From contig JAKVCX010000004.1 of NCBI GenBank assembly GCA_022448525.1, positions 248,001-312,000 of the forward strand: a stretch of 64,000 nucleotides of DNA, read 5' to 3'. This stretch comes from Tenacibaculum sp. GTDB taxonomy: Bacteria > Bacteroidota > Bacteroidia > Flavobacteriales > Flavobacteriaceae. A program made the translations under genes and the position numbers. The notes beneath the pieces were generated by a model. That model made no database searches. It was not told the origin of the DNA and was given only the letters and a program-made list of their open reading frames with translations. This document shows, piece by piece, positions 17,129 to 26,624 of this stretch (positions within the stretch are counted from its first letter, which is position 1; every line of letters starts with the position of its first letter).

Positions 17129-17159
17129 TTTGTTTGTTGAATGTACTTTAGTACATTTG
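17129..17159 (+). promoter_or_regulatory. promoter of the DUF4856-imelysin cluster
   Basis: TTTG (17129-17132), 19 bases, then TACATTTG (17152-17159). This is a good match to the Bacteroidota TTTG / TAnnTTTG promoter. It gives a leader of about 28 bases before the ATG at 17192 and makes the in-frame ATG at 17141 an unlikely start. Confidence 0.65.
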
Positions 17160-17191
17160 CAGAGTTATTTGAAATTAATCTAAATAAAAAA

Positions 17192-18382
17192 ATGAAAAAA
17201 GTAATTATAGCTTCATTAGCACTAACAACATTATCAATCGTTTCATGTTCAGATGATGATAACACGGATACATCTGTAACTGCTCCACAAACTTATAAGT
17301 TCGAGAGAAACGGAAGTACTTCTGTCAGTTATTCAGGACAAACTACTCGAATTAAGATGGGAGAGGAGTTCATTGATGCTTTAATGGATCCAACTAAAAC
17401 TGAGGCTCAATTAGATGGAATGTTTGCTCACGTTGCTGGAAATAGTGATTTTTCAGAGGCTGAATTAAATAGTTCTGATAAAAGTATTAGAAGTAAAACT
17501 GCAGCTTCAAGAGATTATTTTTCTACAAACACAGCAGAAGCAACTACTTTAAAAGGAAAATTTGATACTTGGATTGCAGCTCAGGTTTCTGAAGTTTTTC
17601 CAAACTGGAGTACTTTAGCATCTGAAGGTGTTGCAGGTCAAATTCAAGAAGCAGGAGGAGGATCAACTCGTTATGTAAGCGCAAAAGGATTAGAATATAA
17701 TCAAGCTATTAACAAGGGATTAATTGGTGCTTTAATGGTAGATCAAATGTTAAACAATTATTTAGGAACTTCTGTTTTAGATGAAGCTTCTAATATTGCT
17801 GATAACGATTCAGATATTTTAGCTACTGATAAGAATTACACTACTATGGAGCACAAATGGGATGAGGCATTTGGATATTTATATGGAACTGATGATGCAG
17901 AAACCCCTCAATATGGTGCAGATAGCTTCTTAAGTAAATATGTTGCTAGAGTTGAAAATGATGTGGATTTTGCTGGGATTTCTAAAGAAATATATGATGC
18001 ATTTAAATTAGGAAGAGCGGCGATCGTAGCTAAAAATTATGATGTTAGAAATGAACAGGCTGCTATTATTAGAAATGCAGTTTCAAAGATTATAGCAATT
18101 AGAGCAGTTTACTATTTGCAACAAGCAAAGGCTACTTTAGCGAATGATAAAGCATCAGCTTTCCACGATTTATCGGAAGGTTTTGGATTTATTCAATCTT
18201 TACGTTTTACTAGAAATACAACAACCAATACTACGCATTTACCAGCAGCGGATATTGAAGGATTCTTAACTACTTTAATGGCTGATAATGGTTTTTGGGA
18301 TGTTACGAATACAACATTAGATGATATCTCAACTAAAATCGCAAATGCTTATGGATTTACTGTAGCTGAAGCTGCTAATTAA
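17192..18382 (+). CDS. DUF4856 lipoprotein, imelysin-associated
   Basis: A 396-residue lipoprotein: signal MKKVIIASLALTTLSIVSC, then an acidic DDDN stretch typical of surface-exposed Bacteroidota lipoproteins. The body fits DUF4856, a helical family that regularly stands beside imelysin genes. I start it at the ATG 17192, not the in-frame ATG 17141, because that one lies upstream of the -7 box and would precede the signal peptide. It is followed by a strong hairpin and a new -7 box. Context points to a part in metal or iron acquisition; biochemical function is unknown. Confidence 0.85.
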   Translation: MKKVIIASLALTTLSIVSCSDDDNTDTSVTAPQTYKFERNGSTSVSYSGQTTRIKMGEEFIDALMDPTKTEAQLDGMFAHVAGNSDFSEAELNSSDKSIRSKTAASRDYFSTNTAEATTLKGKFDTWIAAQVSEVFPNWSTLASEGVAGQIQEAGGGSTRYVSAKGLEYNQAINKGLIGALMVDQMLNNYLGTSVLDEASNIADNDSDILATDKNYTTMEHKWDEAFGYLYGTDDAETPQYGADSFLSKYVARVENDVDFAGISKEIYDAFKLGRAAIVAKNYDVRNEQAAIIRNAVSKIIAIRAVYYLQQAKATLANDKASAFHDLSEGFGFIQSLRFTRNTTTNTTHLPAADIEGFLTTLMADNGFWDVTNTTLDDISTKIANAYGFTVAEAAN

Positions 18383-18410
18383 ATCTATTCTAAATAAAAA
18401 TAATTGATTA

Positions 18411-18440
18411 AAAAGTAGCTATGTTTCATAGCTACTTTTT
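18411..18440 (+). terminator. intrinsic terminator after the DUF4856 gene
   Basis: A 13-bp stem (18411-18423 / 18427-18439) with a TTT loop and T-rich right arm. Confidence 0.88.
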
Positions 18441-18447
18441 ATATTTG
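18440..18447 (+). promoter_or_regulatory. -7 box of the imelysin gene
   Basis: TATATTTG overlaps the end of the upstream terminator hairpin, 34 bases before the imelysin ATG. This suggests that imelysin has its own promoter besides read-through. No good -33 is seen. Confidence 0.45.
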
Positions 18448-18481
18448 CACTGTTTATTTAGAATAAATAGAAATAATAATT

Positions 18482-19585
18482 ATGATCAAAAGATATATTA
18501 CATTATTTACCGTTTTAATTGTTGCTTTTTCATGTTCTAATTCAGAAAGTGAACCTGGTGGAAGTAATGATACATTTGATAGATCAACTTTATTGGCTAA
18601 TGTTGCTGATAATATGGCAAAGCCGGCTTTTGCTGATTTAAAAGTGAAGTTAGAGGATTTACAAACTAAGTTTAATAATTTCAGTACAACCCCAAATACT
18701 TCTACTTTCGGAGAAGTTAAAGCATCTTGGTTAAATGCATATAAAGTATGGCAGTACGCTGCAATTTTCGATATTGGAAAAGCTGAAGAATTACAATTTG
18801 TAAACCATTTCAATATATATCCCGTAACTGTTGTTGATGTAGATTCTAATATTTCAAATGGATCTTACGACTTGAATAGTACAAATAATCATGATGCACA
18901 GGGTTTCCCAGCATTAGATTATTTATTTTTTGGGGTTGCGTCTTCTGAAACTGATATCATCGCCAAATACGATTCTGATGCTAATGCAGCAAACTATAAA
19001 AAGTATGTAAATGATATTATAGCTAAAATGCTAGATGTAGCTACACAAATTTCTAACGATTGGAATGGAAGTTACAGAGATGATTTCGTTTCTAATTCAG
19101 GAAATACAGCAACAAGTGCATTAAATAAGTTTGTGAACGATTTCATTTTTCACTACGAAAAGAGATTAAGAGCAAACAAATTCGGAATTCCAGTAGGTAA
19201 TTTTTCAGCAACACCACTACCTGAAAAAGTGGAAGCTTTTTATGCTAAAGAATATTCCAAAGATTTAGCTTTAGAAGCCTTAACTGCCGTGAATAATGTT
19301 TTTACCGGGAAAGCTTATGGAAGTTCAACAACAGGTGCAAGTTTTAGAACTTACTTAAATAGTTTAGATAAAGCTACTTTAGCAACTTCTATTACAAATC
19401 AATTTGAATCAGCAAGAACTCAAATAAATTCATTGAGTGCTAGTTTATATGACCAAATCAACACGAATAATCAACAAGCTTTAATGGCTTATGATGAATT
19501 ACAAAAAGCTGTAGTATTATTAAAAGTAGATATGCTACAAGCCTTTAATGTAAGTGTAGATTTCGTTGATGCTGATGGAGATTAG
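18482..19585 (+). CDS. imelysin-family lipoprotein
   Basis: A 367-residue lipoprotein (lipobox VAFSC) of the imelysin/EfeO-M75-like family, helical-bundle proteins implicated in iron uptake. The first bundle begins A-S-W-L-N-A-Y-K-V-W-Q-Y. The family's G-x-H-x-x-E motif is replaced by G141-F-P-A-L-D146, so the His and Glu are lost. That variant occurs in Bacteroidota imelysin-like proteins and argues against peptidase activity. It sits between DUF4856 and HTTM/TonB-receptor genes and ends at a hairpin. A role in surface or periplasmic metal binding is inferred. Confidence 0.88.
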   Translation: MIKRYITLFTVLIVAFSCSNSESEPGGSNDTFDRSTLLANVADNMAKPAFADLKVKLEDLQTKFNNFSTTPNTSTFGEVKASWLNAYKVWQYAAIFDIGKAEELQFVNHFNIYPVTVVDVDSNISNGSYDLNSTNNHDAQGFPALDYLFFGVASSETDIIAKYDSDANAANYKKYVNDIIAKMLDVATQISNDWNGSYRDDFVSNSGNTATSALNKFVNDFIFHYEKRLRANKFGIPVGNFSATPLPEKVEAFYAKEYSKDLALEALTAVNNVFTGKAYGSSTTGASFRTYLNSLDKATLATSITNQFESARTQINSLSASLYDQINTNNQQALMAYDELQKAVVLLKVDMLQAFNVSVDFVDADGD

Positions 19586-19607
19586 AAATTAAGAGGAAAA
19601 AAATATT

Positions 19608-19638
19608 AAAACTGTCTGTTTATTCAGACAGTTTTTTT
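19608..19638 (+). terminator. intrinsic terminator after the imelysin gene
   Basis: An 11-bp stem AAAACTGTCTG (19608-19618) / CAGACAGTTTT (19625-19635) with a 6-base loop and a T-run. Confidence 0.88.
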
Positions 19639-19652
19639 GTGTATTAGGATAA

Positions 19653-21008
19653 TTGTATTTTAAGAGCTACATAAATAAAACAATGAGTGCAGCTCCTTTG
19701 GCGTTTTTTAGAATTGCCTTCGGAGTTTTAATGTGCTTAAGTATTGTCAGATTTTGGTATAATGGATGGATAGAAAAACTTTACATTGCTCCAAAATTCT
19801 TTTTTTCATTCTATGGTTTCGACTGGGTAAAGCCTTTAGGTAACTATACTTATTTACTTTTTATTTTCTGTGGATTATCGGCATTATTTGTAGCTATTGG
19901 ATATAAATATAGAATTGCTATTATCTCCTTCTTTTTAAGTTTTACTTACATTGAATTAATGGACAAAACGACTTATTTAAATCATTACTATTTCGTAAGT
20001 CTTGTCAGTTTTTTAATGATTTTTTTACCCGCAAATGCTACTTTTTCTGTGGATAGTAAAAAGAGAGGTTTTGAATACTTAAATATCCCGAGATGGACAG
20101 TTGATAGTATAAAGGTTTTACTAGGAATTGTCTATTTCTACGCAGGTTTAGCTAAATTAAATTCTGATTGGTTGTTCAGAGCTCAACCATTAAAAATATG
20201 GTTACCATCTAAATACGATTTACCTTTAATAGGAAATAATTTAATGCAACAAGAATGGTTTCATTTTGCGATGAGTTGGAGCGGAGCCATTTATGATTTG
20301 TGCATTCCATTCTTACTTTTATACAAAAGAACTAGAACCTTAGGATTCTTTTTAGTAGTAGTTTTTCACGTCTTCACAAGGATATTATTTCCAATTGGAA
20401 TGTTTCCGTATATAATGATTGTAGCTACCATGATTTTCTTCGAACCGAGTTTTCATGAAAATGTGATATCATTTTTGAAGTCAAAGATTAAAGTGTTTGG
20501 TTATAAAGTAAAAACGATAAGTGTTTTTAGTTATAAAGACAGTTTGGTTCCAATATTTATCGGCATATTCGTTCTTATTCAACTTTTATTTCCTTGGAGA
20601 TATTTATTGTATCCAGGCGAATTATTTTGGACTGAAGAAGGTTATCGTTTTTCGTGGAGAGTAATGTTGATGGAAAAAGCTGGTTATTCAAATTTTAAAA
20701 TAGTTGATGGAAAAACAAAACAGTTTTTCTATGTAGATAATAAAGATTTTTTGACTTCTTTTCAAGAGAAGCAAATGAGTTTTCAACCTGATTTTATAAT
20801 AGAGTACGCACATTTTCTAGGTGATCATTTCACAAAGGATGGACATCAAAATGTGGAAGTATATGTGGAGTCATACGTAGCTTTAAACGGAAGACCAAGT
20901 AAGCTATACATTGATCCAAAGGTTGATTTATATAAACAAAAAGAAAGTTTTAAACATAAAGATTGGATTTTACCTTTTAACGATGAGATTGAAATTAAAG
21001 GATTATAG
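19653..21008 (+). CDS. HTTM-domain membrane protein
   Basis: A 451-residue integral membrane protein of the HTTM (horizontally transferred transmembrane) family, related to vitamin-K-dependent gamma-carboxylase. The conserved N-terminal S-A-A-P-L-A-F-F-R-I-A-F-G motif is followed by about eight membrane helices and a C-terminal soluble part of about 120 residues. The start is a TTG at 19653 or the ATG at 19683; homologues usually have some residues before SAAPL, which favours the TTG. The 3' end overlaps the TonB-receptor gene by 26 bases, implying tight coupling. Bacterial function is unknown. Confidence 0.85.
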   Translation: MYFKSYINKTMSAAPLAFFRIAFGVLMCLSIVRFWYNGWIEKLYIAPKFFFSFYGFDWVKPLGNYTYLLFIFCGLSALFVAIGYKYRIAIISFFLSFTYIELMDKTTYLNHYYFVSLVSFLMIFLPANATFSVDSKKRGFEYLNIPRWTVDSIKVLLGIVYFYAGLAKLNSDWLFRAQPLKIWLPSKYDLPLIGNNLMQQEWFHFAMSWSGAIYDLCIPFLLLYKRTRTLGFFLVVVFHVFTRILFPIGMFPYIMIVATMIFFEPSFHENVISFLKSKIKVFGYKVKTISVFSYKDSLVPIFIGIFVLIQLLFPWRYLLYPGELFWTEEGYRFSWRVMLMEKAGYSNFKIVDGKTKQFFYVDNKDFLTSFQEKQMSFQPDFIIEYAHFLGDHFTKDGHQNVEVYVESYVALNGRPSKLYIDPKVDLYKQKESFKHKDWILPFNDEIEIKGL

Positions 21009-23418
21009 TATTGTATTTGTATTGTTTCTATGTGTAACTGTTTTAACGGCACAAACGAAGTTTACTGGTGTTGTATCTTCAGAAACTAAGAAAAAGCTTC
21101 AAAAAGTACAGTTGTTTGATGTTTCTGGAAATGTATTGTCTATAACTGATTCGAAAGGATATTTCGAATTTACAAGTACAAAAAGTTCATTTACGGTAGT
21201 TTTTTATTTGGATGAATACGAACTTTTAGAAACAAAGTTTGATTCAAATATAAATACCGTTTATAATATCACATTAAATTCCTTTTCAGAAGAATTATCA
21301 GAAGTTGAAATTAAAGCAAAAAAGCGTAAAGCATTTGAGCTAAAAAGGTTGAAGGATGTTGAAGGAACTGCTATTTATGCGGGAAAGAAAACAGAAGTAA
21401 TTTTAGTAACAGAGTCCACTGCAAACTTAGCAACAAATAACGCTCGTCAGTTATATAATCAAGTTGCAGGTTTAAATATTTTTGAAAATGATGACGCAGG
21501 CTTACAATTAAATGTTGGAGGTCGTGGTTTAGATCCAAACAGAACTTCCAATTTTAATACACGTCAAAACGGATATGATATTAGTGCCGATGTATTAGGA
21601 TATCCTGAGAGTTATTATACACCCGCCGCGGAAGGAGTTCAAGAAATTCAAGTAATTCGTGGTGCTGCTTCTTTACAATATGGAACTCAGTTTGGAGGTT
21701 TAATCAACTTTGTAATGAAAAAACCAAACCCGAACAAAGTGTTTGAAGTTGTTTCAAGAACTACATTAGGAAGTTTTAATCTTTTTACAAATTTCACAAG
21801 TATTGGTGGAACATCTGGTAAATTGAGTTATTACGGATATTATAATTACAAACAAGGTGATGGATTTAGACCAAATTCTGGATTTAATTCAAAAAATGCA
21901 TATGCTTATGTTGGTTATGATTTCAATACAAAGACCAAATTAGAAGTAGAAGGAACATATTTGACTTATTTAGCTCAACAAGCTGGTGGATTAACCGATA
22001 CAATGTTTGCTGACGATCCATTTCAAAGTAATAGATCACGAAATTGGTTTAATGTAGATTGGTTATTGTATAATTTAAAGTTCACTCATGATTTTACAGA
22101 TAACACAAAATTTACCTTTAGTTTCTTCGGTTTAAATGCATCAAGAGATGCGGTTGGATTTAGAGATAGAAGAGTTGATTTAGCGGATAATTTAGGAGCT
22201 AGAGAATTATTAACTAGTGATTTTAGCAATTTTGGATTCGAAGCCCGTTTTTTGGATAAATACAAGTTATTCGGAAAAGAAGCAACCTACTTAATAGGAG
22301 GTAAGTATTACAATGCAAACAATACATCTTTTCAAGGCCCAGGAACAGATGGAAGTGATGCCAACTTTTCTTCTGCAATTGATCAGTTTCCTAATTATAC
22401 ATTCCAATCTGATTTCGATAATCCGAATGAAAATATTGCCATTTTTGGAGAGAACATATTTTACGTCAATGATAAGTTTTCTGTAACTCCTGGTTTTAGA
22501 TTTGAATATATAAATACTGGAAGTAACGGTTTTAGAAAACGAGTAAATACGGACGCAGCTGGTAACCCAATTGGTACTGTAGAAGAATCAGATAATCTTA
22601 CTAAAGAACGTTCTTTTGTATTGTTAGGATTAGGATTGAGTTATAAACCGAGTGATGTTTTAGAAGTTTATGGAAACATTTCTCAAAATTATCGTTCTAT
22701 TACATTTTCAGATGTAAATATTGTTAATCCATCAAATGCTGTAGATCCAAATTTAGATGATGAAACTGGTTTTACTATTGATGCAGGAGTTAGAGGAAAT
22801 TTGAATAAGTTCATTTCTTATGACGTAAGCGGATTTGCTTTATTTTATAATAATCGAATTGGAGATTTTACAACCACAATTCCTCCTCTAAATACTGTTG
22901 GTCAACTGAGAACTAACGTAGGAAAAGCTCGTATTATTGGTCTTGAATCTTTAATTGATGTTAACTTAAAACGAGTTTTTGATTTGTCAAATGATTACAG
23001 TTTAAATACTTTCGTTAATACTTCATTTATTAATTCTGAATACACAGATTCCAAAGAAAATAATATTAAAGGAAACAAAGTAGAATTCGTACCAGATGTG
23101 AACTTAAAGACTGGTTTAAAATTTGGGTACAAGGATTTTACTACAAGTCTTCAGTATTCTTATTTATCAGAGCAATTTAATGATGCCAATAATTCTAGTC
23201 AACCTGATAATTCGAACGCAGTTAGAGGTCCGATTCCTTCATATGGTATTTTAGATTTTTCAGCGTCTTATTCTTATAAGTTTTTGAAGCTTGAAGTAGG
23301 TGTAAATAATTTATTAGATGAAACTTATTTTACAAGAAGAGCCACAGGTTATCCAGGTCCAGGTATAATTCCTTCGGCTCCAAGAAACTGGTATACAACT
23401 TTACAGTTTAAGTTTTAG
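20983..23418 (+). CDS. TonB-dependent outer-membrane receptor
   Basis: An 811-residue receptor. I place the start at ATG 20983, which gives a clean signal peptide (LCVTVLTAQ), rather than an upstream in-frame start inside the HTTM gene. A CarboxypepD_reg-like domain (about residues 25-105) is followed by a plug (ARQLYNQVAGLNIFEND, then VIRGAASLQYG...FGGLINFVMKK) and a 22-strand-type barrel that ends in Phe (LQFKF). It stands alone without SusD, so a siderophore or metal-chelate substrate is more likely than a glycan. Context with imelysin supports iron. Confidence 0.92.
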   Translation: MRLKLKDYSIVFVLFLCVTVLTAQTKFTGVVSSETKKKLQKVQLFDVSGNVLSITDSKGYFEFTSTKSSFTVVFYLDEYELLETKFDSNINTVYNITLNSFSEELSEVEIKAKKRKAFELKRLKDVEGTAIYAGKKTEVILVTESTANLATNNARQLYNQVAGLNIFENDDAGLQLNVGGRGLDPNRTSNFNTRQNGYDISADVLGYPESYYTPAAEGVQEIQVIRGAASLQYGTQFGGLINFVMKKPNPNKVFEVVSRTTLGSFNLFTNFTSIGGTSGKLSYYGYYNYKQGDGFRPNSGFNSKNAYAYVGYDFNTKTKLEVEGTYLTYLAQQAGGLTDTMFADDPFQSNRSRNWFNVDWLLYNLKFTHDFTDNTKFTFSFFGLNASRDAVGFRDRRVDLADNLGARELLTSDFSNFGFEARFLDKYKLFGKEATYLIGGKYYNANNTSFQGPGTDGSDANFSSAIDQFPNYTFQSDFDNPNENIAIFGENIFYVNDKFSVTPGFRFEYINTGSNGFRKRVNTDAAGNPIGTVEESDNLTKERSFVLLGLGLSYKPSDVLEVYGNISQNYRSITFSDVNIVNPSNAVDPNLDDETGFTIDAGVRGNLNKFISYDVSGFALFYNNRIGDFTTTIPPLNTVGQLRTNVGKARIIGLESLIDVNLKRVFDLSNDYSLNTFVNTSFINSEYTDSKENNIKGNKVEFVPDVNLKTGLKFGYKDFTTSLQYSYLSEQFNDANNSSQPDNSNAVRGPIPSYGILDFSASYSYKFLKLEVGVNNLLDETYFTRRATGYPGPGIIPSAPRNWYTTLQFKF

Positions 23419-23501
23419 AACAATTCTAAATAAGAAGCTGTTTAGCTAGGGTTTTTTCGTTGCTGTTAATTTGTTGTATTTTTATATAAAAGATTATCAG
23501 T

Positions 23502-24224
23502 ATGTTAGGTTTAGCAAATCTTCAGGAAGAATTAATAAAAAACAGAGCTAAAGAATTAAGAGGTAAGAGTGTTTTAAATTGGGTGAACGAACTTTTAAAA
23601 GAAGTTGATAATCAACACAACCGAATAGAAAATACGCTTAAGGCTTCAAATTCTAATAGCAGAATAAATAAGTTTGATTTAGAAAAACTCGATAGCAATA
23701 GAATCTTCCATATTTCTCAAATAAGGAAGATTTGTATGCAATATCGATTAAAATTTTTGGACACATCTTTTTTTAAAGGAGATTATCCAAGCGAAACGAT
23801 TAGTAAAATTAACGAGCTTGAGCGAAAACACGATTTAGAAATTCAAGGTTATAAGATAATTGCTCCTTCGATTTTGTTCAAGTTAAAAAAAGCAGATGAT
23901 CCTTTGTTGTTTGCCCCAATTGGAAATAATTTATACTATCTAATAGATAAGTGGGGAAATGATATAAATGTTGCTCGAAAGTTAAAGTATTGGCCAGTTC
24001 GTACTTTTGATAACTTTGCGTTCACATTATTATTTACTACGATTTTACTAACTACTTTATGTCATCAATTATTTTTTGGAGCAGAAGGTACAGTAGCACA
24101 TTTCTTTATTGTTTTTCTATTCTTTTTAAAAGGCGTTATTGGTATGGCACTTTTTTTCGGAGTTTCTATCGGAAAAAATTTTACAGAATATTCATGGCAA
24201 AGTGAGCATGACAAAATTCAGTAG
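23502..24224 (+). CDS. conserved membrane protein of unknown function
   Basis: A 240-residue protein. About 165 soluble, helical N-terminal residues (LANLQEELIKNRAKELRGK...) are followed by two C-terminal membrane helices (FAFTLLFTTILLTTLCHQLFF and FFIVFLFFLKGVIGMALFFGV). No signal peptide, no catalytic motif, and no family I can name. The topology fits a cytoplasmic domain held at the inner membrane. It lies 83 bases after the TonB receptor with its own T-rich upstream region, so it may be independent of that cluster. Confidence 0.6.
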   Translation: MLGLANLQEELIKNRAKELRGKSVLNWVNELLKEVDNQHNRIENTLKASNSNSRINKFDLEKLDSNRIFHISQIRKICMQYRLKFLDTSFFKGDYPSETISKINELERKHDLEIQGYKIIAPSILFKLKKADDPLLFAPIGNNLYYLIDKWGNDINVARKLKYWPVRTFDNFAFTLLFTTILLTTLCHQLFFGAEGTVAHFFIVFLFFLKGVIGMALFFGVSIGKNFTEYSWQSEHDKIQ

Positions 24225-24275
24225 TGGAACTATTATAGTTAAACTATTTAAAACTGAATGCTTTGGTTAGATTTA

Positions 24276-24303
24276 TATCCTTGGAGAGAAATCTCCAAGG
24301 ATA
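24276..24303. repeat. perfect inverted repeat with GAAA loop
   Basis: A 12-bp stem TATCCTTGGAGA (24276-24287) / TCTCCAAGGATA (24292-24303) closed by GAAA, a stable GNRA tetraloop. There is no T-run on either strand, so it is not a standard terminator. It could still end the orphan membrane-protein transcript or act in the mRNA leader of the next gene. Confidence 0.75.
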
Positions 24304-24372
24304 AAATCGTTTGCTTATTTGATAATTTTTATTGTAAATTTAGTTCGTCTAACTAAACTTAATTATAAAATT

Positions 24373-24870
24373 ATGGGTAATCCTGTAACTGTTAATGGAG
24401 TAACATTAACATTGAAACAATTCTTTAAATTTGATACGAATATTCCTGCTTCAAATAAGCCAAACGGACCCTTGGTAAATATTTCAGATAGTGAAGGTGC
24501 AAATAGTACTCCCTATACTGTAACAGTTTTGGCATATTTACCAGATAATTCATTAAATCCAGTAACTAACACCTCAGGTTTACAACTTCAAGGAAACGAG
24601 ATTTATTTGAACTATTATGGTATTAATTCTGTTGAAATGTTAAATAAGGATGGAAATTTTGAAACGAATCAAGGTAGAGAATTTCGTGTTGAGTTTAATT
24701 GCACGGAACAAGCTTCTCAATTTGACTTATATTACATTCAATTTACTTACGAAGTTCAACAAGGGCAACCTTCAGCAGATGTTATTTGGGTTAGAGATGA
24801 AGATGAAGATCCTGAAACAGATAGAGGTACAGTAACTGTTCCTGCAAAACCAGTTAAGCCTACAGCCTAG
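24373..24870 (+). CDS. small acidic protein of unknown function upstream of the kinase
   Basis: A 165-residue protein starting MGNPVTVNGVTLTLKQFF. I use the ATG at 24373 because the preceding in-frame codons make no sensible N-terminus. It appears beta-rich, with no signal peptide, and ends in an acidic E-D-E-D-P-E-T-D linker and a Pro/Lys tail (PAKPVKPTA). No known family is recognised. Only one base separates its stop from the histidine-kinase ATG, so it is almost surely in the same operon. It may be an input partner or a target of the two-component system. Confidence 0.6.
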   Translation: MGNPVTVNGVTLTLKQFFKFDTNIPASNKPNGPLVNISDSEGANSTPYTVTVLAYLPDNSLNPVTNTSGLQLQGNEIYLNYYGINSVEMLNKDGNFETNQGREFRVEFNCTEQASQFDLYYIQFTYEVQQGQPSADVIWVRDEDEDPETDRGTVTVPAKPVKPTA

Positions 24871-24871
24871 T

Positions 24872-26578
24872 ATGTTAAGAACTGTCTTTGTTTTTCTTTT
24901 AATAGGTTCAAGTGTCTTATATTCTCAAAAAAATAAAGATATAATTTACGAAATAGGGAAATCTATTTGTAATGAATCAAAAACGGAGAGCCTTTGTAAG
25001 GCTCTTACGTTTTATAAAAACAATCAGTTTGATTCTTGTTATTTTTATAGTTCTAAAGCTATTTTAAATGAATCTAATAGAAAAGAGTTAGATTTTCTAA
25101 ACTACATTCAAGGTTTTAGTGCTTTTTACAATGGATTTTATAAGAAATCGTTGTTAAATATTCAGAGTATTTCTAATGATTCTAGTTATACTTCTTTAAA
25201 AATGTATATGTTAGGTAATATATATTTGAATCTAAAAGAATATGATAATGCCATAATATATATTAGTGACTGGCTAAGTAATGAGAAAAATAACGACAAG
25301 AGTAATAAAAAAGTTATGTTACATAACCTAGCTATCTCTTACATTCATACTAAACAGTACGATAAAGCTAAACAACATTTTGAGAAGGAGTTAAAGTTAA
25401 TTCGAAATACTGATACGCTCGAAATTATAAGATTAAAAATAGAACAGGCAAATGTTTATTATAATCAATATTTAGATAGTGATGCAATTCCTTTATTTAA
25501 AGAAGCTTATGATTTGGCTCAAATGTTTTCAGATGTTGAACTAAAGAAATATACGACTCAAAACATGGCTGTTGTTGAGCGTAACCGCAAACGTTACAAA
25601 GAAAGCGTAGAATATTATCGTGAATTTATAAAATGGAAAGATTCTATTGAAAATCGTGATAGAATTTGGGAATTGACAGAAAAGGATAAGAAAATTGCAA
25701 TTGCACAGAAAGATAGTGAAATAGCAATTCAAGATGAGAAACTTAAGACTCAAAAAGTAGTGCAACGTGCATTAATTTTTGGAGCTTCAGGATTATTAAT
25801 ATTTCTTGCTCTGTTAGGTTTTTTCTATAAAAAACTTCAAAAACAAAACTCTTTAATTACGCAGCAGAAAGAAGATTTAGCAATTGCTAATAAAACAAAG
25901 AACTATTTATTTTCTGTAGTGTCTCATGATTTGCGTTCACCAATGAACACAATAAAACATCAACACTTACAACTTAAAAAACATATTGCTGATAATAATT
26001 TAGAAGGAATTAAAGAAGCTAATAATTCTGCAATTACTGTTACAGAAAGTACGAGTCATTTACTGAATAATGTATTGCATTGGTCTCTCGAACAAAACAA
26101 TCAAATGGTTTTTGAACAAAAGGAATATCCTTTTAAACCAATACTTGAACACGTTTTGTATGATTATGAAAATTTAATTGAAGCAAACGACGTTGAAATT
26201 AAAACCAACTATATTAAAAACTCTTTAATTAAAGCCGATAGAGAATCATTAAAAATCGTTCTTCGAAACCTTCTTGATAACTCTGTAAAATATATGAACG
26301 GAAAGGGAGAAATTTCCATTGAAATGGGAGTTGATAATGAAGATTATGCTTTTGTTTCTATTCAAGATACAGGAATCGGAATTTCTAAAGAAAGATTGGC
26401 AAGAATTAATAGCTTAAAAGATGTAAGTATTGATAAAATTAATCGTTCTGAAGGTTTAGGATTAGGATTAATTTTATGTCAGACTTTAGTTAAAAAGAAC
26501 GATGGAATTTTAACCTTTGATAGTGAAGAAGGTAAAGGAACGAAAGTAACTATACAATTACCTAGGAGTGTAGAGTAG
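24872..26578 (+). CDS. TPR-containing sensor histidine kinase
   Basis: A 568-residue sensor kinase. The signal peptide (LLIGSSVLYSQ) leads a periplasmic region of about 270 residues with TPR-like repeats (YDNAIIYISDWL, YDKAKQHFEKEL, YKESVEYYREFI). A membrane helix (about 305-325) and a short coiled coil follow. The H-box S-H352-D-L-R-S-P, N-box R-N-L-L-D-N-S-V-K-Y and G-boxes D-T-G-I-G-I and G-L-G-L-G-L are all intact, so autophosphorylation is expected. The next gene is its LytTR response regulator, 46 bases away. The signal is unknown; periplasmic TPRs suggest a protein ligand. Confidence 0.9.
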   Translation: MLRTVFVFLLIGSSVLYSQKNKDIIYEIGKSICNESKTESLCKALTFYKNNQFDSCYFYSSKAILNESNRKELDFLNYIQGFSAFYNGFYKKSLLNIQSISNDSSYTSLKMYMLGNIYLNLKEYDNAIIYISDWLSNEKNNDKSNKKVMLHNLAISYIHTKQYDKAKQHFEKELKLIRNTDTLEIIRLKIEQANVYYNQYLDSDAIPLFKEAYDLAQMFSDVELKKYTTQNMAVVERNRKRYKESVEYYREFIKWKDSIENRDRIWELTEKDKKIAIAQKDSEIAIQDEKLKTQKVVQRALIFGASGLLIFLALLGFFYKKLQKQNSLITQQKEDLAIANKTKNYLFSVVSHDLRSPMNTIKHQHLQLKKHIADNNLEGIKEANNSAITVTESTSHLLNNVLHWSLEQNNQMVFEQKEYPFKPILEHVLYDYENLIEANDVEIKTNYIKNSLIKADRESLKIVLRNLLDNSVKYMNGKGEISIEMGVDNEDYAFVSIQDTGIGISKERLARINSLKDVSIDKINRSEGLGLGLILCQTLVKKNDGILTFDSEEGKGTKVTIQLPRSVE

Positions 26579-26624
26579 GTGTCACTACTTTTTTTATATA
26601 TTTACTGTATCAAACCAACTACAC

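Noticed and set aside
17141..17191. Upstream extension of the DUF4856 protein
   Set aside because: The promoter -7 box falls at 17152-17159, after that ATG.
20911..20982. Upstream extension of the TonB receptor
   Set aside because: It lies inside the HTTM gene and precedes a perfect signal peptide starting at 20983.
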